Shown one piece after another: positions 17,707-27,100 of a stretch of 64,000 bases of DNA (its first letter is position 1; each line of letters starts with the position of its first letter). A program made the translations under genes and the position numbers. The stretch comes from Gemmatimonadota bacterium (GTDB lineage: Bacteria; Latescibacterota; UBA2968; UBA8231). The DNA lies in assembly GCA_009840005.1 (NCBI GenBank), contig VXOR01000034.1:19284-83283 (forward strand). Reading direction: 5' to 3'. The notes under the pieces were generated by a model, which was given only the letters and a program-made list of their open reading frames with translations, made no database searches and had not been told where the DNA came from.

Positions 17707-18090
17707 ATGGCCCATGACGAAGCAGCAGCGGTAATCGCAGCGGCGAAAATCGCCACTGCCGCGTATTGCGCCGGCGATATAGATGCCTTTTTGCCGTATA
17801 TCCACCCCCAACGCACGACCTTTGGACCCGACGGCAGTCGTCTGGCGGCTTTCGACGCCAAAGTGCTGCGGGACGGCATGGCCGCAGGCCGTGTCCAGGC
17901 GCAGGTGGAATGGCGGGATCTCCAGGCCACCGTACACGGCGATGTCGCGGTCAGTACGGGCTATCTGGTCGGCACTTGGACCATCGGCGACAGCGTCGAG
18001 GAAGGTACTTGGCGCGAAACCATCGTCTGGCTCAAACAGGACCAGCGCTGGCAGGTTTCCCATTTGCACGTATCCGCGTGTCTGACCTGA
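17707..18090 (+). CDS. SnoaL-like / NTF2-fold protein
   Basis: 127 aa, ATG one base after the SDR stop, with AAGGAG upstream. Helical opening AAAVIAAAKIATAAYCAGDIDAF followed by LPYIHPQRTTFGPDGSRL and strands ending LKQDQRWQVSHLHVS, the layout of NTF2-like DUF4440/SnoaL domains (alpha+beta barrel). The terminal WQVSHLHVS strand is characteristic. Members act as small ligand-binding proteins, isomerases or hydrolases; no specific activity can be named. Within the sugar operon it may help process an intermediate. Confidence 0.7.
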   Translation: MAHDEAAAVIAAAKIATAAYCAGDIDAFLPYIHPQRTTFGPDGSRLAAFDAKVLRDGMAAGRVQAQVEWRDLQATVHGDVAVSTGYLVGTWTIGDSVEEGTWRETIVWLKQDQRWQVSHLHVSACLT

Positions 18091-18123
18091 GAAGGCTGAA
18101 CCAAGAAGCGAACGGAGGTCAAC

Positions 18124-18906
18124 ATGAGCGCAGAGCGGTCGTTCCGTCTAGGGTATTCCACGATCACTTGGGGCCCCACGCCGGACCTGGACAAGGTGTT
18201 TGGCACTATCGCCGACGCCGGCTGGGAGGGGGTGGAGTTCATCAGCGTTTCGATGGACTGGCTGGGCACGCCCCGCAGGCTGCGCGGCTTACTCGATCAG
18301 CACGGGTTGCCGCCGGTGTGTCTGTTCGGCAGTGTGTCGCTGGCACCCGACGCCGAACAGGTGCTCGCTCGGCAGCGGCGCATCATCGAATACGCGGCTG
18401 AGTTGGGTTGCCCCAATTACTGCTTTCTCGGCGGCAATCGCGTGGCGCTACGCCAGCCCAACGACGACGAGTTTAAACGCTTGGCTGAGCAGGCGGAAAC
18501 CCTCATCGATTACGCCGAGCCTCTGGGAGTGAAGGTGACCTACCACGCGCATCCGCGCTGCACGGTCGAAAGCGAAGAGGAGCAGGACAAGCTCCTCGCA
18601 TACGCCGAGCGGCTGCAGATCTGCATGGACGTGTCGGTGGCGGCCTTTATGCAGGAAGACGCGGTCGCCCAGATCCTCAAATACCGCGAGCGCATCGGCT
18701 ACGTGCACATGAAGGACTGGACCCAGGGCAAGTTCTGCGTGATGGGGCAGGGCACGGTGGGGCTGGACTTCGCCGCGATTCGCGCGGCGCTTGAGGAGAT
18801 CGGCTATCAGGGCTGGGTGATGGGCGAGTTGTCCAGCTATGCAGACACTGACGCGGATGAATCGTGTCGGGCCAATCGGGAATTCCTGCGCTCGGTGGGT
18901 TATTGA
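18124..18906 (+). CDS. Sugar phosphate isomerase/epimerase-like TIM-barrel protein
   Basis: 260 aa, ATG with GGAGG eight bases upstream. Pattern of the xylose-isomerase-like TIM barrel (AP-endonuclease-2 family): GYSTITWG at strand 1, GWEGVEF, VKVTYHAHPRC (metal His region), LQICMDVSVAAF, IGYVHMKDW (His in strand 7), GEIGYQGWVMGELSSY-like end with conserved Glu. Such proteins isomerise or epimerise keto-sugars or act on inositol derivatives using a divalent metal. The setting beside Gfo/Idh/MocA and SDR genes and a sugar ABC transporter supports sugar/polyol catabolism; substrate unknown. Confidence 0.82.
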   Translation: MSAERSFRLGYSTITWGPTPDLDKVFGTIADAGWEGVEFISVSMDWLGTPRRLRGLLDQHGLPPVCLFGSVSLAPDAEQVLARQRRIIEYAAELGCPNYCFLGGNRVALRQPNDDEFKRLAEQAETLIDYAEPLGVKVTYHAHPRCTVESEEEQDKLLAYAERLQICMDVSVAAFMQEDAVAQILKYRERIGYVHMKDWTQGKFCVMGQGTVGLDFAAIRAALEEIGYQGWVMGELSSYADTDADESCRANREFLRSVGY

Positions 18907-18927
18907 GCGTTATACAAGGAGCAGACA

Positions 18928-20175
18928 TTGAACAAGATTCCATTGTGCTTAATCGGCTGCGGCGGTATGGGCCATCGCCATATCCTCGCCTACAAAGAAC
19001 TGGAGAACAGCGGCATCGGCAATATCGAACTGATGGCCGTGTGCGACCTCAACCCCAAGAACGCGGATCTGGGCCGGCGGGAAGTAGAGCGCCTCTTCGG
19101 TCGCACGCCCTTGGTCTTCACCGATCTGGACGAGGCCGTGTCGCACCCCGACATTGCGGCGGTGGACGTGGCCACCGATCCCGCGGTCCATCACCAAGTG
19201 GCAGTGCCGGCGCTGGAGGCCGGCAAGCATGTCTTGTGCGAAAAGCCGCTGGGCATCACCATTCGCGCCTGCACGGCGATGATCGCGGCGGCCGAAAAGA
19301 GTGGCGTGGCGCTGGCCACGGCTGAGAATTTGCGGCGCGACCCACCCAACAGATTGGCGCACGCGATCCTCGACCACGGGCTTTTGGGCGACCCCTACCT
19401 GATGATCCACAACTGTCTAGGCGGCAACAATAAAATGGTCATCACCCCGTGGCGGCATCTCAAGGACAAAGGAGCGATCGGCCTAGATATGGCGGTGCAT
19501 TTTACCGATATCGTGCAGTACTACATGGGTGCCTTCGACCAGATCTACGGCACCGGTTGGATCATCGAGCCGGTGCGCTATAAGCCCGATGATTCCGGTC
19601 TCCAACTCGAGTCCTATGTCGAGCGGCTCAAGACCTTCCCCGATTCGATTGAAGCTACCGGCGAGGATTCGGTCTGCGCGATGTACAAGATGGAGTCCGG
19701 GGCCATGGTGCAGTTTACCTACGCGGCCGGCGGTCGCGGCAGCACCGGTTTTGAGCGCAGCGTGCACGGCCGCTTGGGGGCGTTGTATGCGCCTGGGGAC
19801 CGCAATGGTCAGCCGGTGGTCCTGCGTTGCGAGGGCCAACAGTTTGAGGGCGCGGAGATTTTGCCGTTATTGCCCGATTTTCAGATGAGCGAAATCACCG
19901 AGCGGCTTTTCGGCGCGAAGGTGGTGACCTACGAGCTGGACTTCCCGCCGGTTGATGCCAAGCACATGGCCATCGAGATGCACGACTTCGGCGAGGCGGT
20001 CCTCAAGGGCACCAAACCCGAGGTCGATGGCCATCTGGGCATGACGGCAGTGGCGGCGATATACGGGGCCTACGAGTCGATCCTCGCTGGCCGGGCCGTG
20101 ACTATGGACGAGATCCTTTCGGGCCAAGTGCGGGCCTACCAACAAGAGATCGACGCAGCGCTCGGGCTGGACTGA
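18928..20175 (+). CDS. Gfo/Idh/MocA-family oxidoreductase
   Basis: 415 aa using a TTG start (AAGGAG six bases upstream). N-terminal Rossmann fold IPLCLIGCGGMGHRHILAY (GxGxxG variant) near residues 4-22, then DVATDPAVHHQVAVPALEAGKHVLCEKPLG with the diagnostic EKP at about residue 107, and a C-terminal substrate domain with GAIGLDMAVHFTDIVQYYMG (the D..H motif). Family members are NAD(P)-dependent sugar or inositol dehydrogenases. At 415 aa it is slightly longer than usual. It lies between the TIM-barrel isomerase and a MetE-like gene in the catabolic operon. Confidence 0.9.
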   Translation: MNKIPLCLIGCGGMGHRHILAYKELENSGIGNIELMAVCDLNPKNADLGRREVERLFGRTPLVFTDLDEAVSHPDIAAVDVATDPAVHHQVAVPALEAGKHVLCEKPLGITIRACTAMIAAAEKSGVALATAENLRRDPPNRLAHAILDHGLLGDPYLMIHNCLGGNNKMVITPWRHLKDKGAIGLDMAVHFTDIVQYYMGAFDQIYGTGWIIEPVRYKPDDSGLQLESYVERLKTFPDSIEATGEDSVCAMYKMESGAMVQFTYAAGGRGSTGFERSVHGRLGALYAPGDRNGQPVVLRCEGQQFEGAEILPLLPDFQMSEITERLFGAKVVTYELDFPPVDAKHMAIEMHDFGEAVLKGTKPEVDGHLGMTAVAAIYGAYESILAGRAVTMDEILSGQVRAYQQEIDAALGLD

Positions 20176-20209
20176 AGATTTACTATACGGGGAGCAAGGA
20201 GACGCAACC

Positions 20210-21367
20210 ATGGAGCGCAGTACTGACCGCATCTTGACTACCCACGTTGGCAGCTTGGCGCGTCCTGTGGACCTGCTCGACCTGATGAAGGCCAAAGTCA
20301 ACGGCGGACCCTACGACGAGGAGGACTATGCTCGGCGAATTTCGGACGCCGTGGCCGAGGTTGTCAGCAAGCAGGTCGAGAGCGGCATCGACATTGTCAC
20401 TGACGGCGAGCAGAGTAAGCTTGGTTTCTCGGCGTACGTGAGCGAGCGGTTGGCCGGTTATGAAGCGAGACCGGGCGCGATTGACTCCGCTGAATTTTCG
20501 CAGGAGGTGGCCGCTTTCCCGGAGTATTACGAGCGCTACTTTGGCGAGGCCATGCACGGGGGGGCCGTCGCCAAAATAAACCCCGTCGCGTGCATCGGCC
20601 CCGTCAGTTATAAGGGAATTGATGCCCTGAACAAGGACATCGAAAACCTCAAAGCCGCGGTCGCGGGAGTGGATAAGGTGGACGTCTTTATGCCCGCGGT
20701 GGCGCCGGGTGGGGTCGGCGGAAACGACTATTATCCGACCGAGGAGGAGTATCTGCAGGTGGTCGGAGAGGCGATGCGCACGGAGTATAAGGCGATCGTT
20801 GATGCGGGCTTTATCGTGCAGATCGACGATCCTTGGATGACAGTGGTCCGCGGCGACGGGAGCTTGAGCCTAGACGACCGCCTGCGGAAGATCGAACTGG
20901 CCGTCGAGGTCCTCAACCACAGCTTGCGCGATATTCCCCCCGAGCAGGTGCGGCTGCATACTTGCTACGGGATCAACGAAGGTCCGCGCATCCACGACGC
21001 GGCGCTCAAGGACATCGTGGGGACCATGCTCAAGGTGAACGCCGGTGCCTATTCGTTCGAGGCCGCCAACCCGCGGCACGAACACGAGTACCACGTCTGG
21101 GAGGACGTCAAACTGCCAGAGGGCAAGTTGATTATTCCAGGGATGGTCGCGCACGCGAGCAATATTGTCGAGCACCCCGAACTCATCTGCGAGCGCATCG
21201 TCCGCTTCGCCAATATCGTGGGGCGAGAGAACGTGATCGCCGGGACCGATTGCGGCTTTTCGACCCAGGCTACCTATACTCCGGAAGTCCATCCGACCGT
21301 AGTGTGGGCCAAGTTCCAGGCTATAGCCGCCGGCGCACGGCTGGCGACGAAGCAGCTCTGGGGGTGA
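20210..21367 (+). CDS. MetE-like (cobalamin-independent methionine synthase C-terminal) protein
   Basis: 385 aa, AAGGAG ribosome site. N-terminal THVGSLARP and DIVTDGEQSK and the C-terminal catalytic pattern LHTCYG...SFEAANPRHEHEY...AGTDCGFST match COG0620-type proteins. The four zinc ligands of MetE are represented by His250, Cys252, Glu284 and Cys348, so thiol activation by zinc is expected. It lacks the MetE N-terminal half and is therefore one of the stand-alone relatives that include core methionine synthases and coenzyme M:alkyl transferases. Being inside a sugar operon is unusual; a methyl-group or thiol transfer step in the pathway is an inference. Confidence 0.82.
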   Translation: MERSTDRILTTHVGSLARPVDLLDLMKAKVNGGPYDEEDYARRISDAVAEVVSKQVESGIDIVTDGEQSKLGFSAYVSERLAGYEARPGAIDSAEFSQEVAAFPEYYERYFGEAMHGGAVAKINPVACIGPVSYKGIDALNKDIENLKAAVAGVDKVDVFMPAVAPGGVGGNDYYPTEEEYLQVVGEAMRTEYKAIVDAGFIVQIDDPWMTVVRGDGSLSLDDRLRKIELAVEVLNHSLRDIPPEQVRLHTCYGINEGPRIHDAALKDIVGTMLKVNAGAYSFEAANPRHEHEYHVWEDVKLPEGKLIIPGMVAHASNIVEHPELICERIVRFANIVGRENVIAGTDCGFSTQATYTPEVHPTVVWAKFQAIAAGARLATKQLWG

Positions 21368-21416
21368 GCCTGTCGCCGGGCATTGGTGGCCACGGCGATC
21401 CAAAAGGAGAGCCTAC

Positions 21417-22430
21417 ATGCGTCTGCTACTAATTTGGGCGGTCGCGCTCGTCATCGCTGGCTGCGGCGGATCCAGCGAATCGGGCGACGAGCCCACGAAG
21501 AAGAAAATCGTCTGGTACGCCCTAATGGTCCACCCCTATGTCGAAGAGGTGCAAAAAGGGGTGATCGGCTACGAGCGCGACACCGGGATCAAGATCAGGC
21601 GCCAGATCGGCCAAAACTGGACCCAAGACAACGAAAACGCCAACGTCGAGCCGCTGGCTGCCCAGGGGTACAAGGGCTTCTCGCTCTATCCTGCTGACGC
21701 CAGCGCCGCCAACGGACTTTACGAGGAATTGGTGCAAAACGGGGCCTATGTAGTAAGCTATGGAGCGCCGACGACGCTGCCGACGCCCGCGTCGTTTTGC
21801 GTGGCGACCGATGTCAAACAGGCGGCGATGGAGGCCACCGAGGCGTTGATCGGCTTTATGGGCGGCAAGGGCAACATCCTCAATGTGCTCGAACTGGTCG
21901 AAGACCCCAACACCATATTGCGCAAAGAAGGTGTCGAGGCAGCGGTAGCCAAATACCCAGAGGTCCAGATCGTCCAAGAAATCGCCGGCATGGAGTCGAT
22001 TGAGACCAGCACGGCCAAAATCCAAGATGCACTCTCGGCTAGGATCGAAGAGATCGACGGCGTGATTTGCACGGGGTACACGCCAACCGTGGCCGCGGCG
22101 ACCATTCTGTCGGAGTGGAATCAAACCCCGGATAACAAGCGCATCCACTTCGTCGGCATCGACACGGATGCGGTGGTGCTCGACGCGATCCGCGAGGGGG
22201 CCATCGACGCGACCGTCTCGCAAAACCCCTACGGCCACGGCTACATTACGTGCGCTCTCCTGAGCTATCTGCTCGACGGCTGGCAGGCCAATCCCGACCG
22301 CTACTTCATCAACTCGGGCACGGTGCTGGTGACCAAGGAAAACGTCGATACCTTTGAGGACGAGGTCAGGGCCATCACCGCGCAGATTATGGGAGAGTTA
22401 GAAACAAAATACCTCAGCCCGCCCCGCTGA
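21417..22430 (+). CDS. Sugar ABC transporter periplasmic-binding lipoprotein (RbsB-like)
   Basis: 337 aa. Lipoprotein signal peptide with lipobox VIAGC (Cys near residue 17) and a Gly/Ser linker. Mature region is type-1 periplasmic binding: IVWYALMVHPYVEEVQKGV, FSLYPADASAANGLYEELVQNGAYVV, FVGIDTDAVVLDAIREGAIDATVSQNPYGHGY. The pattern is that of ribose/xylose-type ligand receptors (Peripla_BP_4). It precedes the ATPase gene by three bases. Parts of it are duplicated as the relic at 16551-16718. Confidence 0.88.
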   Translation: MRLLLIWAVALVIAGCGGSSESGDEPTKKKIVWYALMVHPYVEEVQKGVIGYERDTGIKIRRQIGQNWTQDNENANVEPLAAQGYKGFSLYPADASAANGLYEELVQNGAYVVSYGAPTTLPTPASFCVATDVKQAAMEATEALIGFMGGKGNILNVLELVEDPNTILRKEGVEAAVAKYPEVQIVQEIAGMESIETSTAKIQDALSARIEEIDGVICTGYTPTVAAATILSEWNQTPDNKRIHFVGIDTDAVVLDAIREGAIDATVSQNPYGHGYITCALLSYLLDGWQANPDRYFINSGTVLVTKENVDTFEDEVRAITAQIMGELETKYLSPPR

Positions 22431-22433
22431 TTC

Positions 22434-23942
22434 GTGCTCGAACTGCAATCCATTAGCAAGCGCTTCCCCGGCGTTCGGGCACTGGACGATGTGTCGCTTT
22501 CCTTCCAGCCGGGCCAGATCCACGCCCTAGTCGGCGAAAACGGCGCTGGCAAGAGTACCCTGCTCAAAATTGTCACTGGGATTTACCAGCCCGACGCTGG
22601 GCGGATGCTTTTCGACGGTGCGCCGCTGCGCGTGCGCAACTGCCGCGATTGTCTCGACCGAGGCATTGGCTTGGTCCATCAAGAAATCCAGGTAGTGGCC
22701 GAGGCCAGCGTCGCCGAGAACATCATGCTCGACAAGTTAGACGCCTTCAGCCGCTGGGGCCGCCTCGACTGGCCGCGGCTCGACGATCAGGCACGGGCTG
22801 CGATGGCGCGGGTCGGGCTGGACATTGACCCGCAAGCGCCCATTGGCCATTTGAGTGCGGCGCACAAGCAACTCGTACAGATTGCCCGGGTGCTGTCGGC
22901 CGAGGCGCGGGTGTTGCTATTAGACGAGCCGACGTCGTCGCTTACCGAGCACGAAGCAGCCCGCCTGTTTGGCATTTTACGCCAGTTGCAAGAGGCGGGC
23001 GTGGCCATCGTCTTTGTCTCGCACAAGTTCGACGAGGTCTATCAGATCGGCGACCAAGTTAGCGTGTTGCGGGACGGGCGACACGTGGGTACGAGGGAGT
23101 TAGCCGACCTGCCTCGCGCCGAGCTGATCGAGATGATGATCGGTCGGCGGGCGGAGACGGCTTCGTTTGGTATGCCGGTAGTGGACCGGGCGCGGGAAGT
23201 GCTCAGGGTTGAGGAGTTGTATGCGCCGGGCCGGGCACGCGAAGTGAGTTTTTCGCTCTACGCTGGCGAGATTTTGGGTTTGTACGGCTTGGTGGGAGCC
23301 GGGCGCACTGAGCTGGCGCGGTTGCTGGTGGGGGCTGAGCAGGCCGAGCGCGGTGCCGTCTATATCCACGGAGCCAAAGCGCGGATCGGCTCGGTGGCTG
23401 ACAGCCTGTACAAATACAGCATGGGCTACGTAACCGAAAACCGCAAAGAAGAGGGCTTGCTGCTGGAGTCCGCCGTGCGGACCAATCTCGGCATTACGAT
23501 ATGGGAGCGGATCGTCGGTAAGTTCACTCGCCGGATCGACGACCGGGCGGAGACCCAAGCCGCGCAGGCGCTGGTCGCGGCGCTGGATATTCGCACGACG
23601 GGCTTGGAGCAGGAGGTAAACAACCTCAGCGGCGGCAATCAGCAGAAGGTTAGCTTGGGCAAGTGGCTGGCTGCTGGCTGCGACATCCTGATCGTCGATG
23701 AGCCGACCGTCGGGGTGGATATCCAAGCCAAGGCACAGATCCACCGCTTGCTGTGGGACTTGGCGGCGAAAGAGGGCAAGGCCATCATTTTAATCTCGTC
23801 GGACATGCCGGAGATCATCGGCTTGGCGGGGCGGATTCTCGTCTTTAAGGACAAGCAGATCGTCCACGAGATTGCCGAGATCCACGAGCAGGGCTTGAGC
23901 TACGATGAGGTAAGCCGCCGCATCGGCCTTCATCTGAATTGA
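22434..23942 (+). CDS. Sugar ABC transporter ATPase, fused double nucleotide-binding domains (RbsA/MglA type)
   Basis: 502 aa, GTG start three bases after the binding-protein stop. First NBD: Walker A GENGAGKST (~35-43), signature region LSAAHKQLVQIARVL, Walker B VLLLDEPTSSL. Second NBD: degenerate GLVGAGRTEL, signature LSGGNQQKVSLGKWL, Walker B ILIVDEPTVGVD. The degenerate second Walker A is normal for RbsA/XylG/MglA. It energises import of a monosaccharide through the permease, whose 5' fragment follows at once and whose intact gene is now 6.8 kb away. Confidence 0.93.
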   Translation: MLELQSISKRFPGVRALDDVSLSFQPGQIHALVGENGAGKSTLLKIVTGIYQPDAGRMLFDGAPLRVRNCRDCLDRGIGLVHQEIQVVAEASVAENIMLDKLDAFSRWGRLDWPRLDDQARAAMARVGLDIDPQAPIGHLSAAHKQLVQIARVLSAEARVLLLDEPTSSLTEHEAARLFGILRQLQEAGVAIVFVSHKFDEVYQIGDQVSVLRDGRHVGTRELADLPRAELIEMMIGRRAETASFGMPVVDRAREVLRVEELYAPGRAREVSFSLYAGEILGLYGLVGAGRTELARLLVGAEQAERGAVYIHGAKARIGSVADSLYKYSMGYVTENRKEEGLLLESAVRTNLGITIWERIVGKFTRRIDDRAETQAAQALVAALDIRTTGLEQEVNNLSGGNQQKVSLGKWLAAGCDILIVDEPTVGVDIQAKAQIHRLLWDLAAKEGKAIILISSDMPEIIGLAGRILVFKDKQIVHEIAEIHEQGLSYDEVSRRIGLHLN

Positions 23943-24003
23943 CTATGGATTTTCTACGCAAACTCATGCGGCACAACGACGCGGGGATCGCCTTGTCGGC
24001 GGG
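23938..24003 (+). repeat. 66-bp direct repeat, left copy
   Basis: Matches 30725-30790 at 64 of 66 positions (offset 6787). It spans the last bases of the ATPase gene and the first ~20 permease codons. Differences: AAA/AGA (Lys/Arg) and CTC/CTT (silent). Confidence 0.95.
23945..24003 (+). pseudogene. Stranded 5' fragment of the ABC permease gene
   Basis: Encodes MDFLRKLMRHNDAGIALSAG, the first 20 residues of the permease at 30732, in the expected place just after the ATPase stop. It then ends at the insertion junction and meets a stop codon (TAG, 24004-24006). Confidence 0.93.
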
Positions 24004-24006
24004 TAG

Positions 24007-24084
24007 CCACTGCGGAACGCATACAAAAACTGAGAATGCGACAATCAGAGAAATAGTGAAGGGGTTAGATGGCTCCAAGAAAGC
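24007..24084 (-). pseudogene. Inverted, diverged fragment of a sugar ABC permease
   Basis: Translated on the minus strand this reads AFLEPSNPFTISLIVAFSVF and then VCVPQW, matching permease residues ~32-57 (SFLSAYNLFNISRIVAFSVL, then VALAQA) at about 14 of 26 positions, with different codons. It abuts the forward permease fragment at the left junction. It derives from a related but distinct permease gene, not from the local one. Confidence 0.7.
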
Positions 24085-24196
24085 TATCGGATTGAAAGAA
24101 CATCTCCGAAAAGCAGATAGGCAGCCTTGACGGGCAAAAGCCTTTTCTTTTTTCTTCGAGCCCAAAACCAGAGACGTATAGAATTGAGGATATGAT

Positions 24197-27100
24197 ATGT
24201 TCGACGAAAAGACACAAAGTACGGGAAGCCGCAAGGATACCCGATGGACTAGCTTGATTGAGGAATTGCACCAGTGGCCTTCTGAGGCTCCAGAATGGGA
24301 AGCAGTCCAAGTGCAGGAGTTTATCGACCAAGTTCAACTCATAGCCGAGCAGAAAGGCCGAGAACGGGAAGAATCCAGACGATTCCAACTCCAGCAGGCC
24401 CTCAATCAATTGCGAGAGAATCACGGGGCAATTCTCGTCGATTACTTTCAATGCACCGACCTGTCCAAATGGAAAGTGGCTTGCTATCCCATGGACCGAA
24501 TTGGCGAGTTGATGGAGAGGTTGAAAGACCTACTGGCACTACTGGATCAACGTCAAGCTCTCTACAAACAGGTTCCACAAAATTACTTGGAAGGCATCAA
24601 GCAATGGACGGCCTTAGGGGACGTAGAGCGTCAGAGCAGGGCACAAGTGGAACAACTCGACCAAGATTTTTCCATCGCTTCCCCAGAGCTTCCAAGGGCT
24701 TTGGATGAGGATAACAAAGAGGATGCCCAACCTTCCCCAGAGCTAGAATCGACTAGTCCCGGACAAGGCCCTTCCAGTGATTCTCCCGATTCCGATCAAG
24801 AGCAAAAAACTAAAAAAGACCTCAGTCTCTCCACAGCGGTCGTCCCCAAAAAAGAATTCAGCCCCACTGAGAAAGAAAGCGAGTCTGAGCCCGTACCTCT
24901 ATCAGAAGAGCACGAACCGACTCACATCCAGACTGTCCTACCCGAACCGAAGCCCCTGTCTTTGCGCTCGGTTCAAGAGGTAGCAAGTCTGTTGCAAGAA
25001 GACGAATCGGATGAAAATTGGGAATCGCTGGGATGGAGCTTATTGGCTGAAGATGATTTGGCCGGGGCTTACTGGCTGGCTTGTTCTCTGAAAGCAGCAG
25101 GTCGCAACGTACCGGTTTCCCCGGAATTGCTTGCCGTGATTCAGGCCTCGCGCTGGTTGGAGAACGATACCGATAGCTTGGCCTTCGATATAAGGCAAAT
25201 TGTTTCGGAGTGGGAGTGGGGAAACCAAGGTACTACTTCTGAGCGATTGCTAAGTTTGGCCGCGTCTTTGCGCCCCAGCTTGGTTGCCCAACATACCGGT
25301 TTAGTTAGTTGGCTTCCTCAAAGGGAAGAAGTCAACCCGGTGCTAGGTACGCTAGTCGAGGCTGTTCGCACTTTTGCTTCAGCGGGCCACTCCTTACAGT
25401 CCGAAGATATGCGGTCTGTAGAAGGCGGTAAAACTCACGAGGAGCAAATTAGAGCGATCGGTGAACAGGCTCGTCTCTTCTTGGAGAACAATCGATCCAG
25501 CAGGTTGAAGTTTAAGGGAGCGACTGCTGTGTTGCGTCGGTTAGTGTCTCAAGAAGGGGATTTACACTGTCTCCTGGCTCCGGTAATTAAAAATAAGGCC
25601 GATCAAGTCGCCCAAGTTCAGCAGCGCATTGGATATCTCGGGGAGCGCAGGCAGATATGTGAACGCATTCGGCGGATTGACCAAGGTCAGGGACCGCGCC
25701 GGTCTAAGCCCATTACGGGAGATCCCATCAATCAGTTAGTGCGTAGTGTCGCAGAGGCTGTCGGTCTCGCCCGCAAATGGTGTGAACTGATTAAGCAAAA
25801 ACAGGATATCCACCGCACTCGGCGGGTTGAGGATGTGGAAGGCCTGCGCGGCCGAGTGCAAGAGGTCCTCCCCGAAGTCAAGGCCAAGCTCGAGCCAAGG
25901 CAAGATCAACCGCAAGAAGAAGCCGCGGTGGGCCATATTTTACAGCGAGCGATAGGCCAGGTAGCAGGTATGCTCGGCCTTGAGGAGCAAGCCGATATTG
26001 AAGTTCCTGAAACATGGATGCAGTGTGGAAGCAGTTCACTGGCAGGGGCTTTATCCCGTCGCTTGTTGTATATCCCCGAAATCTCTATCGACGAAGATGG
26101 CTTGCCTGAAGAGGAGCAAGAGGCTGTTATTGCTGGGTATTTGCGTCAGTCTTTAGCCGAAAAACGCTCCCTCGCTATGGCTTGGGATCTGCGGATTGAA
26201 GGACAGGATTTTCGTTTTACTAATGTATTGCGGAATATGTTGGAGAATGATGCGGATCGCCAACGGCTCGAACATCGAAACGACGAGGAGCTCAAAAGTG
26301 CTCAAGCGATGCTAAAGGACACCGTCTCCAGTGTGGAAGGGGCTATCGAAAAGGGACTTGTGGACGGCCTGATCTCAGAAGAAGAACGCGCCGATCTCAA
26401 CGCTGGATTGCCTAGAGTTGAAGGTGCTTTGTACTTGCCACCCTTGTTGCAGCAATTAAGTGATATTGAAGAGCGATTGAACCAAAGGCTCGAAGAACGT
26501 TTACAAGAGTTGGAGGTCCAATGGCAAGAAATAAAGCAAGGCTTGGAGCAAAGTATCCCCGACCTAACAATCGCGGAGGAATCTATTAAAAGTGCTTTTA
26601 TGCAGCGCGATACTAGGGTTATAGAAGAGAGCCTAGCCCACTTGCGCGAAGTTCGGGACGGTGAGCGCCAGTGGCCGGACGAGTGGTTTATCCGGCCCGA
26701 CAAGCCCGACATCTTCCTGAAGTTCCAAGAGGCTCGTCCTCGCATTGAAGAAGCACTTAGCAGGTTGGTTAGTGTCGCACAACTAGCCGAGATGATTGAG
26801 CAAGGCCAAGCTTGGGCAGACATGGAGTTTGGCGAATTGCCCCAAGAATGCCGGGAGGAGACAGCCAGAGCACTACGCTCTTGGCACCAGTTAAAACGCT
26901 GTAGCCAACAGCGTAAAAGCCAAATGCATATCCAAGCTCTTTTGGAGTACTTGGGCTTCCGCCCATCGGCAGGAAAATCGGCCGTGGGCATAGCCGTAAA
27001 AAAGTGCGATCAAGATTGGCTCTACTGCCAAGTGGACGCTGCGGTCGGCGACCTAGCACGGTCCATCCCGCAGTTGGGATCGCAAGCTAGCGGCTGCTAC

